Origin: CF-39 sp036518215
Lineage (GTDB): Bacteria; Chloroflexota; Limnocylindria; P2-11E
Length of the DNA stretch: 20,349 nucleotides
Direction of reading: 5' to 3'
NCBI GenBank assembly: GCA_036518215.1
Contig: DATDNP010000176.1
Span: forward strand, 1 to 20,349
Shown here: positions 1 through 6,371 of the stretch, one piece after another
Position numbering within the stretch: the stretch's first letter is position 1
Layout: each line of letters opens with the position of its first letter
Position numbers and translations under genes: made by a program
Notes under the pieces: model-generated
The model's database searches: none
What the model saw: the letters and a program-made list of their open reading frames with translations, nothing else
Told to the model about the DNA's origin: nothing

Positions 1-28
1 GTGCGCGGGCGCCGAAGCGCCCGCGCAC
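1..28 (-). terminator. Strong hairpin terminator after the cupredoxin operon
   Basis: Bases 1-12 pair perfectly with 17-28, giving a 12-bp GC-rich stem. Read on the minus strand the loop is TTCG closed by C-G, the very stable cUUCGg tetraloop. It begins 13 bp past the stop codon of the minus-strand cupredoxin gene, where a terminator is expected. The window ends before any U-tract could be seen, so a rho-independent mechanism is inferred only from stem strength and position. Confidence 0.65.
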
Positions 29-41
29 GTCAGGTGCGGCC

Positions 42-1013
42 CTAGTAGATCAGCGATCCATTCGCGCCGATGGCACGCGGAATGATCCCGTTCCCGATCG
101 CGGCACGGTCGAGGTCGGTGATCACCACGCCGGGCGCCTTCAGGAGCGCGTCGACGTCGACCAGGCCCTCCTCGTCGCTCAGGTCCTCGATACCTTCCGA
201 AGCTCGTTCGGCCTCGATGGCAGCGATCACCTTCGCGGGAAGGCTCGGCAGGATCGTGAAGGACGCGTGCATCCCCGCGGCGTAGTGGCCGGGCTCGTTG
301 CAGATGAGCACGTACTTGCCCGGCTCCAGGGACACGGTGAGCGTCCCGGTCGTACCGGGGGCGATGTCCTCGATCTCGTCGACGTGGCCGACCTCTTCGG
401 CCTTGCCGGGCTCGTCCGCGCTCGGCGGCAGCGCGCCCTCAGCGAGATCGGTCTTCAGGACGACGAACTCGTGCATGACCGTGCCGTTGTTCGTCACCGA
501 GAAGGTCACCGAGCCGCGCGTCGCGAAGGAGCGATCGAGAGCGATGGACATCTCCTTGAGCGTCGCCGCGACCGGCGTCGTGACGGTGAGCGCTGCGTGC
601 ATGCCGGCCGCGTAGTGGCCCGGCTTGTTGCAGAGCAGGACGTAGTGTCCGGGCGTCAGCGTGACCGACAGGCTCGCGGTCGCACCGGGGAGCACGGGGT
701 CGACCTCATCGACGTGACCGATCTCCGCGGCCTTTCCCGCCTCGTCTGCGCTCGCCGGGAGGCTGTCCTCGGCGATCTCGGTCTTGAGGATCACGAACTC
801 GTGCTCTGCGCCGCCCTTGTTCGTGATGTCGAAGACGACGGGGCCGGCGGACACCGTGTTCGTGCTGAGTACGACGGACATCTCGTTGAGCGTCACCGCG
901 ATATGCGTCGCGCCCGCGGTGGTGTCGGACGCCGCGAGTGCGGGCCCGGCGGAGCAGATCGCCGTACCGCTCGCGAGGATCATCGCTGCGATGAAGGCCA
1001 CAAGGCGTCGCAT
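42..1013 (-). CDS. Secreted protein with two tandem cupredoxin domains
   Basis: The 323-residue protein probably binds two type-1 copper ions outside the membrane. A signal peptide covers about residues 1-28. Domain 1 (about 35-145) carries the ligand set H71, C128, H133, M138. Domain 2 (about 147-255) carries H181, C238, H243, M248. Both use Cys-X4-His-X4-Met, the spacing known from rusticyanin and sulfocyanin rather than plastocyanin. The domains are very similar, which points to internal duplication. Residues 257-323 form a tail with no cupredoxin features that I do not recognise. The ATG at 1013 is chosen because AGGAGG (1020-1025) sits 6 nt upstream; the ATG at 1019 abuts that motif and the one at 1082 lies inside the preceding gene. 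It is 11 nt downstream of the lipoprotein cupredoxin gene, so co-transcription is likely. The role may be electron transfer or copper binding; the sequence does not decide. Confidence 0.85.
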   Translation of the reverse strand: MRRLVAFIAAMILASGTAICSAGPALAASDTTAGATHIAVTLNEMSVVLSTNTVSAGPVVFDITNKGGAEHEFVILKTEIAEDSLPASADEAGKAAEIGHVDEVDPVLPGATASLSVTLTPGHYVLLCNKPGHYAAGMHAALTVTTPVAATLKEMSIALDRSFATRGSVTFSVTNNGTVMHEFVVLKTDLAEGALPPSADEPGKAEEVGHVDEIEDIAPGTTGTLTVSLEPGKYVLICNEPGHYAAGMHASFTILPSLPAKVIAAIEAERASEGIEDLSDEEGLVDVDALLKAPGVVITDLDRAAIGNGIIPRAIGANGSLIY

Positions 1014-1024
1014 GGTCATCCTCC

Positions 1025-1696
1025 TCAATTCACCACGAAGCCGGTGTGCATACCGATGAGGTAGTGCGCCGGCTGGTTGCACATCAGGACGTAGTTGCCG
1101 CTCGCGAGCGTGAGCGTGAGCGTGTACGAGCCGCCGACATTGATGACCGGCGTCTGCGTGACGAAACCAGGCTCGCTCATGGTCCCGGGCTGTGACGGGT
1201 TCGCCGGGATCTGGTTCTGCGCGATGTCGGTCTTCAAGACGACGAGCTGGTGGATGACCGTGCCCGCGTTCTTGATGACGAACGTGACGCTTCCGGATCC
1301 GGTCGATGCGCGGTCCAGCTTGATGGCCACATCGACGAGCGTCACGGCGATCGGTCCCGCGGCGGCGGGTGCCGCGGTCGGCGCGAGCGTCGGCGCCACC
1401 GTCGCTGCCGTGGTCGGCGCGGTCGTCGGCGCGGCCGTCGCGGTCGTCGCAGCGTCCGTGCTCGCCGGGGCGGTCGAGGGCTGCGGCGCGCTCGTCGTGG
1501 CGGCTGCTGCGGTGTGATCGTGCGTCGCGGCCGCGGGAGCGGTGGTCGCTGCGGCCGCCGTCGCGAGGCTACGTGCCGGTGCGGTGGACGGGCTCGGGAG
1601 CGGCCCTGCGGCCGCCGTCGAGCAGGCCATCACGAGCGTCGCCAGTCCGGCGACGAAGACCCGCGTGATGAGCGGGGAGCGCTGCGATCGGTCCAT
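1025..1696 (-). CDS. Cupredoxin-domain lipoprotein with Ala/Thr/Pro linker
   Basis: The protein has 223 residues. An N-terminal hydrophobic segment ends in a lipobox-like V-M-A-C, so C25 would be lipidated and the protein anchored to the outer face of the membrane. Residues about 27-113 are low-complexity Ala/Thr/Pro, an extended linker. The C-terminal cupredoxin domain (about 114-223) has candidate copper ligands H149, C206, H211 and M216 in the same Cys-X4-His-X4-Met arrangement as both domains of the downstream gene. The shared V-L-K-T-D segment shows the three domains are close paralogues. The GGAGGT Shine-Dalgarno (1705-1710) is 8 nt from the ATG and lies within a hairpin. It is probably first in an operon with the double-cupredoxin gene. 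The Pho-box-like repeat at 1765-1783 is about 70 bp upstream. Confidence 0.85.
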   Translation of the reverse strand: MDRSQRSPLITRVFVAGLATLVMACSTAAAGPLPSPSTAPARSLATAAAATTAPAAATHDHTAAAATTSAPQPSTAPASTDAATTATAAPTTAPTTAATVAPTLAPTAAPAAAGPIAVTLVDVAIKLDRASTGSGSVTFVIKNAGTVIHQLVVLKTDIAQNQIPANPSQPGTMSEPGFVTQTPVINVGGSYTLTLTLASGNYVLMCNQPAHYLIGMHTGFVVN

Positions 1697-1700
1697 ATGA

Positions 1701-1719
1701 GTGCACCTCCGCGGTGCAC
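1701..1719 (-). promoter_or_regulatory. Hairpin covering the Shine-Dalgarno of the lipoprotein gene
   Basis: GTGCACC (1701-1707) pairs perfectly with GGTGCAC (1713-1719) around a 5-nt loop. The Shine-Dalgarno complement (1705-1710) is partly in the stem and partly in the loop. In the mRNA this could mask the ribosome binding site, so translation may respond to temperature or a bound factor. As DNA it could equally be a protein operator. The pairing is seen; the function is inferred. Confidence 0.4.
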
Positions 1720-1764
1720 GCTAGGCAGGCGACCTGACGGACCTGCGTACGCCTTTCACCCGAA

Positions 1765-1783
1765 TCTGACAGTCGTCTGACAA
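1765..1783 (-). promoter_or_regulatory. Pho-box-like direct repeat, candidate OmpR-family binding site
   Basis: On the minus strand the sequence reads TTGTCAG-ACGA-CTGTCAG: two 7-bp direct repeats separated by 4 bp, an 11-bp period. This is the layout of the PhoB box (CTGTCAT-N4-CTGTCAT) and of other OmpR-family sites. It lies between the OmpR-type regulator gene and the lipoprotein cupredoxin gene, about 70 bp before the latter's start. The most direct reading is that the neighbouring regulator controls the cupredoxin operon from here. I could not identify a convincing -10 element. Confidence 0.55.
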
Positions 1784-1814
1784 AAGCGCGCTCGCGATGC
1801 GACGGTCGGGCGCG

Positions 1815-2501
1815 TCAGTCCTTCGCGAGCTCGTATCCGATGCCGCGACGGGTGAGGATGTAGCGGGGCGCGTGCGGATCGTCCTCGATCTTCACGCGCA
1901 GCCGCCGGATCGCCGTCTGGAGCAGCTCCGTCGCGCCCGGATACGCCGGGCCCCAGACACGCGACAGCAGGTCGTCCTGCAGCATCACGCGGCCCGCATT
2001 CTCGGCGAGCTCGGCGAGGAGCCGGTATTCGCCCGGCGTCAGCTCGACGTCACGCCCACGAAGCGTCACACGGTGCTCAGCGAACGCGATGTGCAGGTCG
2101 CCGCTGTGGAACGTCGCAGCCGTCGGTCGCGCCGCGCGCGAGCGCCGCAACACCGCGTCGACGCGCGCGAGGAGCTCCTCCGCGGCGAACGGCTTCGTGA
2201 CGTAGTCGTCCGCCCCAACGTCGAGTCCGCGTATCTTCTCGACCTGCTCGGCGCGCGCGGTGAGCATGATGATGGGCACGTTCGAGTAGGCGCGGACGCG
2301 TCGGCACACCTCGTACCCGTCGATGTCAGGCAGCTTGAGATCGAGGATCACGAGGGACGGCTCCTCCGCCTCGACCGCGTTCAACGCCGACAGTCCGTCG
2401 ACCGCCTGGCGCACGCGGTAGCCGCGGCGGACGAGGTTCATCTCGAGGAGCTCGCGATAGCGGCGCTCGTCGTCGACGACGAGGACCGACGTCTGCATCA
2501 C
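1815..2501 (-). CDS. OmpR/PhoB-family response regulator
   Basis: The 228-residue regulator has a receiver domain (about 5-118) with the acidic pair D10/D11, phospho-acceptor D54, T81 and K103. A winged-helix DNA-binding domain follows (about 128-226), ending in the family's typical R-G-x-G-Y segment. The GTG start (2499-2501) overlaps the kinase stop TGA (2498-2500), so translation is coupled. An ATG one codon later is an alternative start. GGAG at 2509-2512 is 7 nt from the GTG. It should be phosphorylated by the adjacent kinase. The Pho-box-like repeat just downstream of its stop makes the copper-protein operon the likeliest target. The stimulus is unknown. Confidence 0.93.
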   Translation of the reverse strand: MMQTSVLVVDDERRYRELLEMNLVRRGYRVRQAVDGLSALNAVEAEEPSLVILDLKLPDIDGYEVCRRVRAYSNVPIIMLTARAEQVEKIRGLDVGADDYVTKPFAAEELLARVDAVLRRSRAARPTAATFHSGDLHIAFAEHRVTLRGRDVELTPGEYRLLAELAENAGRVMLQDDLLSRVWGPAYPGATELLQTAIRRLRVKIEDDPHAPRYILTRRGIGYELAKD

Positions 2502-4711
2502 TGCGGCACTCCAGCGCCGGCCGCCGCGAGCGGCAGCGTGAAGTGGATCGCGGTCCCCTGCCGTCCCGGCCGCGCGCCCGGCCAGGTCGGACTCTCCGCC
2601 CAGATCAGCCCGCCGTGCGCCTCCACGATGCCGCGGCTGATCGCGAGTCCGAGCCCGGTCCCTGCGATGCCCCGCGTGCGCGCGATCTGACCGCGGTGGA
2701 ACCGCTCGAACACCGCCGAGAGCTCCTGCGGGGCGATGCCGACGCCCTCGTCGATGACGCTCACGATCGCCTCGGCCGCGTTCTCGCGCGCACGTACCAC
2801 GATGCGTCCGCCGTCAGGCGAGTACTTGATCGCGTTGTCGAGCAGGTTGTAGAGCACCTGGCCGACACGCCTCGGGTCGGCGCGGATCGGAGCGAGCGCG
2901 TTCCCCGTGACGACGAACTCGTGATGCGGCGCGCGTATGCGGATCCGCTGGACGGCCTCGTCGATGAGCGGGCCGAGCAGCGTCGGCTCCGGGCTCACGC
3001 TCAGTGACCCCGACCCGATCTTGCTCATGTCGAGAAGGTTGTCGACGAGCTCGCGCAGCTCGTCGCTCGACTGCGCGATCACCTCGACGCAGCGGCGCGT
3101 CATCGCGCGGTCCTCGATCGCGTCGGGGAGCAGCAGGCTGGTCGCGTATCCCATGATGAATCCGAGCGGCGTGCGGAGCTCGTGCGACACGGTCGATAGA
3201 AACTCGTCCTTGAGGCGATCCACCTCTGCCTCGGCGGAGATGTCGCGCAACACGTGCACGACGCCGGCGGGCTGTCCGGCCTGGTCGTGGATCGGGGACC
3301 TCGTGATGGACACGGGGACGTCACGGCCATCGCGCCTCCGGAGCGTCGTCTTCAGGAGGCCGGCGGTCGCGTCCGCGCAGGCGCCGATCACCTCGCTGCA
3401 CGGTCTCCCGATCGCGTCGTACACCCGCCAGCCCGTCAGGATCTCGGCGGACGGGTTGAACGCGGTGATGCGCAGGTCGAGATCGGTCGTGATCAGGGCG
3501 TCGGCCATCGATGCGATGATGCCCTCGTAGCGGCTCTTCTCGAGCGCGAGGTCGCCGAGCGCGGTATGCAGCTGGCGCCGCATGTGGTCGAACGCCTGCG
3601 CGAGGACGCGTACCTCGCCCTCGCCGCCCTGCGGCACGACCGTATCGAGGTCGCCCGCGGCGATCTCCTTGCTCGCCGCGGCGAGCGCGAGGATGGGTCG
3701 TGCCACCCGCCTCGTCGTCAGCCACACCAGCAAGAGCGCGATCGCGAGCAGGAGCGAGCCGACGAGGACGATCTGGGTCTGCCAGCGGTTCGAATCAGCC
3801 GAGAGCTCGGCATCGGACCCTCCGAGGGCGAGGGCCCAGGGCACCGTCCGCAGCGGGACGAACGCCATGTCGTGACGCTGTCCCTGGTCGGCGGGGTCGA
3901 CGGACCCGACGGGTGCGGTGAGGCCGACGGCGCTCTGGTGCTGCGCGAGGAGTGGGACGTAGAAGTCGGGATGCTCTCCTGGGCCGAGGTCGCGCTGCGC
4001 CTCGGACGACACGAGCACGCGATCGCCGCCATCGACGAGCTCCGCGTGTCCCGAGTTCGCGAGGCCGCGCGCGCTTGCGACGAGGTCGTGGATCGGCCCG
4101 GCGTCGGGTCTCAGCAGGATCGCGAGCGCGCCCGCGGGACGTCCCGCTCGGTCGAACACGGGCACGGCGAGGATCGCCGCGACGGAGCCGCCGACATCCT
4201 CGGCGCCCGACGCGAAACGTGGACTACTCGAGACGGCGCCGGCGAGGTGCAGCTGGTCGGCCGCGCTCGCGATCGCGCTTGCGTCGGCCGAGCTCGCCCA
4301 GAGGACGCGGTCGCGGGCGTCGAGGAGCGCCGCGCCGCTTGCGGACGATCCGTTGTCACCGAGGGCGTCGGTGAGCACCGCCAGGCGGCGCGCTTCGTCG
4401 TCTCCGGCCGCGGTGAAGAGTGCCGACGTGCGCTCCAGCCGCGTGTACTGGAGGTCGACGACCGAATCGATCGCGCCTGCCGTCGACCTCGTGACGGCGA
4501 GCCACCCGTCGAGCGTCTGGCGCTTGGCGTCGTCGGCGATGGCCGCGCCGAGCATCCCGAAGACGACGAAGATCGTGACGAGGCCGACGACCACGAGGCT
4601 CCCGATCTGCCAGCGGAGCGGCAGGCCGGAGACGCGACCGGGCAGCTGTCGGATATTTCCCCGCATATCCGTAGTGTTCTGCCCCGACGCGGTCTGCCCG
4701 GCGTGGGCCAT
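2498..4711 (-). CDS. Membrane sensor histidine kinase (extracytoplasmic sensor-HAMP-PAS-HisKA-HATPase)
   Basis: The 737-residue kinase has TM1 at about 34-58, an extracytoplasmic sensor of about 250 residues (59-312, resembling the dCache class in size and position), and TM2 at about 313-332. HAMP follows at 333-386 and PAS at about 393-492. HisKA holds the phospho-acceptor H510 in S-H-E-L-R-T-P-L. The ATPase domain shows the N box (N622, N626), G1 box (D654-G-V-G) and G2 box (G684-T-G-L-G-L). All catalytic motifs look intact. It is translationally coupled to the response regulator downstream. The start is uncertain: ATG 4711 gives 15 extra polar residues relative to ATG 4666, and neither has a strong Shine-Dalgarno. 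The ligand cannot be predicted; the nearby copper proteins make redox or metal stress one possibility. Confidence 0.92.
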   Translation of the reverse strand: MAHAGQTASGQNTTDMRGNIRQLPGRVSGLPLRWQIGSLVVVGLVTIFVVFGMLGAAIADDAKRQTLDGWLAVTRSTAGAIDSVVDLQYTRLERTSALFTAAGDDEARRLAVLTDALGDNGSSASGAALLDARDRVLWASSADASAIASAADQLHLAGAVSSSPRFASGAEDVGGSVAAILAVPVFDRAGRPAGALAILLRPDAGPIHDLVASARGLANSGHAELVDGGDRVLVSSEAQRDLGPGEHPDFYVPLLAQHQSAVGLTAPVGSVDPADQGQRHDMAFVPLRTVPWALALGGSDAELSADSNRWQTQIVLVGSLLLAIALLLVWLTTRRVARPILALAAASKEIAAGDLDTVVPQGGEGEVRVLAQAFDHMRRQLHTALGDLALEKSRYEGIIASMADALITTDLDLRITAFNPSAEILTGWRVYDAIGRPCSEVIGACADATAGLLKTTLRRRDGRDVPVSITRSPIHDQAGQPAGVVHVLRDISAEAEVDRLKDEFLSTVSHELRTPLGFIMGYATSLLLPDAIEDRAMTRRCVEVIAQSSDELRELVDNLLDMSKIGSGSLSVSPEPTLLGPLIDEAVQRIRIRAPHHEFVVTGNALAPIRADPRRVGQVLYNLLDNAIKYSPDGGRIVVRARENAAEAIVSVIDEGVGIAPQELSAVFERFHRGQIARTRGIAGTGLGLAISRGIVEAHGGLIWAESPTWPGARPGRQGTAIHFTLPLAAAGAGVPQ

Positions 4712-4814
4712 ACGTCACCAGTCGGCCGGAGAACGACCCTCCCGGCGCTCCCTTGCGCCATGCGATACGCGACCACGGGAGCAGGTCGCCCGTAGAGTCT
4801 TCTGGTCCTCGTCC
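4712..4814. other. Divergent intergenic region between kinase gene and tRNA-Sec
   Basis: These 103 bp must hold the promoter of the minus-strand kinase operon and that of the plus-strand tRNA. TAGAGT at 4793-4798 could serve as a -10 element for the tRNA, but no matching -35 is convincing. I see no operator-like repeat. Confidence 0.3.
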
Positions 4815-4908
4815 GAGAGTGCGAGGCATCCGGTGATGTCCTCGGTCTTCAAAACCGTTGTGGTGGCGCTTCGCGTCGCCAGGTGGGTTCGACTCCCATG
4901 CACTCTCG
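4815..4908 (+). tRNA. selC: Selenocysteine tRNA, anticodon TCA
   Basis: All special features of bacterial tRNA-Sec can be folded by hand. The acceptor stem has 8 bp (4815-4822 with 4900-4907), starting with G1 and followed by discriminator G at 4908. The D-arm has a 6-bp stem (4825-4830 with 4835-4840, one G-T) and a 4-nt loop CGGT. The anticodon loop CT-TCA-AA spans 4847-4853. A long variable arm has stem TGGCG (4864-4868) with CGCCA (4877-4881). The T-arm has loop TTCGACT (4888-4894) and a 5-bp stem, giving the bacterial 8+5 geometry. The anticodon-to-T-arm region closely resembles E. coli selC. CCA is not encoded. The tRNA is charged with serine, converted by SelA, and delivered by SelB to UGA codons with a SECIS element. 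No selA, selB or selD lies in this window. The fifth anticodon-stem pair is a U-U mismatch. Confidence 0.93.
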
Positions 4909-4983
4909 CAGCGGCGGCAGCCCTCGGCACGCGGCGGATCGCCGTGTCGGGCGAGTCCGCCGGTGCCTGGGCGCGCACGAAGC

Positions 4984-5637
4984 TCAGTGCGCGAAGGCGG
5001 CGGGGAACTTCGCGATGATCCCGTCGGAAAGCGTGTCGGCCATGTGCAGGATGTGCACGTGCACCGCGTCGTACGCCGCGACGTCGCCGGTCCAGTCCGA
5101 ACCGAAGCGCGCGACGGCCTCGGCGAGCGTCTGGTCGAGATGCATCTTCATCTCATCGTCGAGCAGCGCGAGCGACCACTTGTCGTTCGCGGCGGCGAGA
5201 AAGACCGCGATGTCGTGCGCGTTCGCGTACCAGGCGGCCTTTGCGGACGCGAAGGCGTTCGTGTCACCCGCCTTCGCGGCAGTGAGCAGCTGCCCCGCTA
5301 TGAGGATGTGCTGACGCAGGAGGCCCGTGAGCTGCGTTCCGGCTGCATCGCCGAAGTACGGCTTGATCGCATCGCCGATATCCGTCTGGTTTCGCAGCAG
5401 ACGCGCGAGGGCGGCATCGCTGTCCGGCGTGCCGGCGATCACGTCGACGATGACCATCCGCGTCCAGACGATGTGGTCCTCCCATAGCTTGCGCATCGCG
5501 GCACGGAAGGCGGCCTGATTCGAGATCGCGCTCGCTCCGTTATGCGCGGACGAGTCCGCATTCGCGGTCGCGTACCACGATCCGCCGGTCGCGAGCAGGG
5601 CAAGGGCGAGGAACGCGCCGAGCAACCTGAGCCTCAT
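4984..5637 (-). CDS. Secreted helical protein of unknown function
   Basis: The 217-residue protein has a signal peptide (about 1-27, cleavage near A-N-A) and no further membrane segment. The mature part looks all-helical. Conserved-looking segments include L-W-E-D-H-I-V-W-T-R (51-60) and D-I-G-D-A-I-K-P-Y (86-94). Histidines at 55, 110, 141, 166, 193, 195 and 198, with nearby Asp/Glu, could bind a metal; this is inference. I recall similar uncharacterised exported proteins across bacteria but no function. AGAGGT (5643-5648) lies 5 nt before the ATG. A 28-bp inverted repeat 38 bp upstream suggests control by a TetR- or MarR-type repressor. It is the only gene obviously controlled from that site, and no regulator lies beside it. 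Confidence 0.8.
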   Translation of the reverse strand: MRLRLLGAFLALALLATGGSWYATANADSSAHNGASAISNQAAFRAAMRKLWEDHIVWTRMVIVDVIAGTPDSDAALARLLRNQTDIGDAIKPYFGDAAGTQLTGLLRQHILIAGQLLTAAKAGDTNAFASAKAAWYANAHDIAVFLAAANDKWSLALLDDEMKMHLDQTLAEAVARFGSDWTGDVAAYDAVHVHILHMADTLSDGIIAKFPAAFAH

Positions 5638-5674
5638 GGAGCACCTCTTTCATCCGCGGCCTCCGCCGCTTGCC

Positions 5675-5702
5675 TGTAAAACTTATAGACGTTAGTTTTA
5701 CA
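5675..5702 (-). promoter_or_regulatory. 28-bp inverted repeat, likely repressor operator
   Basis: TGTAAAACT (5675-5683) and AGTTTTACA (5694-5702) form a perfect 9-bp inverted repeat around a 10-bp centre. The site is AT-rich in otherwise GC-rich DNA. On the minus strand the centre contains TATAAG, which could be a -10 element, so a bound protein would block the promoter of the secreted helical protein. The size and symmetry fit TetR- or MarR-family operators. Which regulator binds is unknown. Confidence 0.55.
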
Positions 5703-5773
5703 TCCGCGGATGGCGAGATGTGTGCCGACCGCCCACGTGCCGTGGCCCGTTCGCGTGTGGCGCGCAGGGGCGA

Positions 5774-6169
5774 CTAGTAGGCCGCGACCTCCACCTTCGG
5801 CTCCTCTTTCTGAGCGTCCGCCTTCGTCTGGTGCACCGTGTTCGGCGCGTGCTGCGGCGGCGCGTACACGGTGAAGAGCTTCATGGGCTCGTCACCGAGG
5901 TTCTTCACGTTGTGCCGTGTGCCCTTCGGCACGCAGAAGATCGAGCCCTTCTCGAACGCGACCTCCTTCCCCTCGATCACGGCGACCCCGGTCCCCTTCA
6001 CGAGGTACAGAAGCTGGTCCACGTCGTCGTGGACCTCTTCGCCGATGTCCTCGCCGGGCCGCAGCGACATGATCACGAGCTGGCTCTTCTCGCCGGTGAA
6101 GAGGACGCTGCGGAACGCCTCGCTCTCCTTCGCGTGGTCCTTCACGGCGATGACCTTTGCTTCGGGCAT
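5774..6169 (-). CDS. Small single-domain cupin protein
   Basis: The 131-residue protein has one cupin beta-barrel. Motif 1 is G43-E-E-V-H47-D-D-V-D-Q52, in which the usual second His and the Glu are replaced by D49 and Q52. Motif 2 is intact (G75, P81, G83, H86, N90). The H-x-D-V-D-Q variant occurs in small cupins often labelled mannose-6-phosphate isomerase-like, usually without proven activity. Metal binding is likely through H47 and H86. The C-terminal 25 residues are charged and probably disordered. The ATG at 6169 is chosen because GGAGGT (6176-6181) is 6 nt upstream and the cupin fold starts there; the frame is open further upstream but without family similarity. It is divergent from the CAP protein gene. 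No substrate can be assigned. Confidence 0.85.
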   Translation of the reverse strand: MPEAKVIAVKDHAKESEAFRSVLFTGEKSQLVIMSLRPGEDIGEEVHDDVDQLLYLVKGTGVAVIEGKEVAFEKGSIFCVPKGTRHNVKNLGDEPMKLFTVYAPPQHAPNTVHQTKADAQKEEPKVEVAAY

Positions 6170-6371
6170 CTGAACACCTCCGCGCGGATGTCGGATCTGC
6201 ATCTCACGCTCGTGCCCGCAGTGTCTGTCGGCTATCGGGAAAGGGCCGACACCAACGCAGGGCGAACGGCCATGCCGTTCGTCCCCTGATGTTGGACTTT
6301 CGTTGCACGTCTGTGGCATGGTCGCAACTCGTGCCCGCCCCAGGGCGCAGTGACACGGGGAGTTGGGGTCC
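6170..6371. other. Divergent promoter region between cupin and CAP genes
   Basis: This 202-bp region should carry promoters for both flanking genes. Its one clear element is the inverted repeat at 6259-6287, described separately. No -35/-10 pair stood out on either strand, and I see no small ORF with a plausible ribosome binding site. Confidence 0.35.
6259..6287. repeat. Inverted repeat between cupin and CAP genes
   Basis: GAACGGC (6264-6270) and GCCGTTC (6274-6280) are perfectly inverted around CAT. Outer bases AGGGC (6259-6263) pair with G plus CCCT (6281, 6284-6287) around a 2-nt bulge. It could be a dimeric-regulator operator or an RNA hairpin in the CAP mRNA leader. It is not an SOS box, because the GAAC and GTTC halves are too far apart. 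Confidence 0.45.

Noticed and set aside
1350..1620. Repetitive GTCGTCGGCGCGG-like DNA as a CRISPR or satellite repeat
   Set aside because: It is the codon-level trace of the Ala/Thr/Pro linker of the cupredoxin lipoprotein; there are no regular spacers.
4715..4978. Minus-strand ORF of 87 codons across the tRNA-Sec locus
   Set aside because: It overlaps a well-folded tRNA on the other strand and shows no family pattern or ribosome binding site.
6264..6280. GAAC...GTTC palindrome as a second SOS box
   Set aside because: The half-sites are 9 bp apart, whereas the LexA box needs 4. It is listed as a generic inverted repeat instead.
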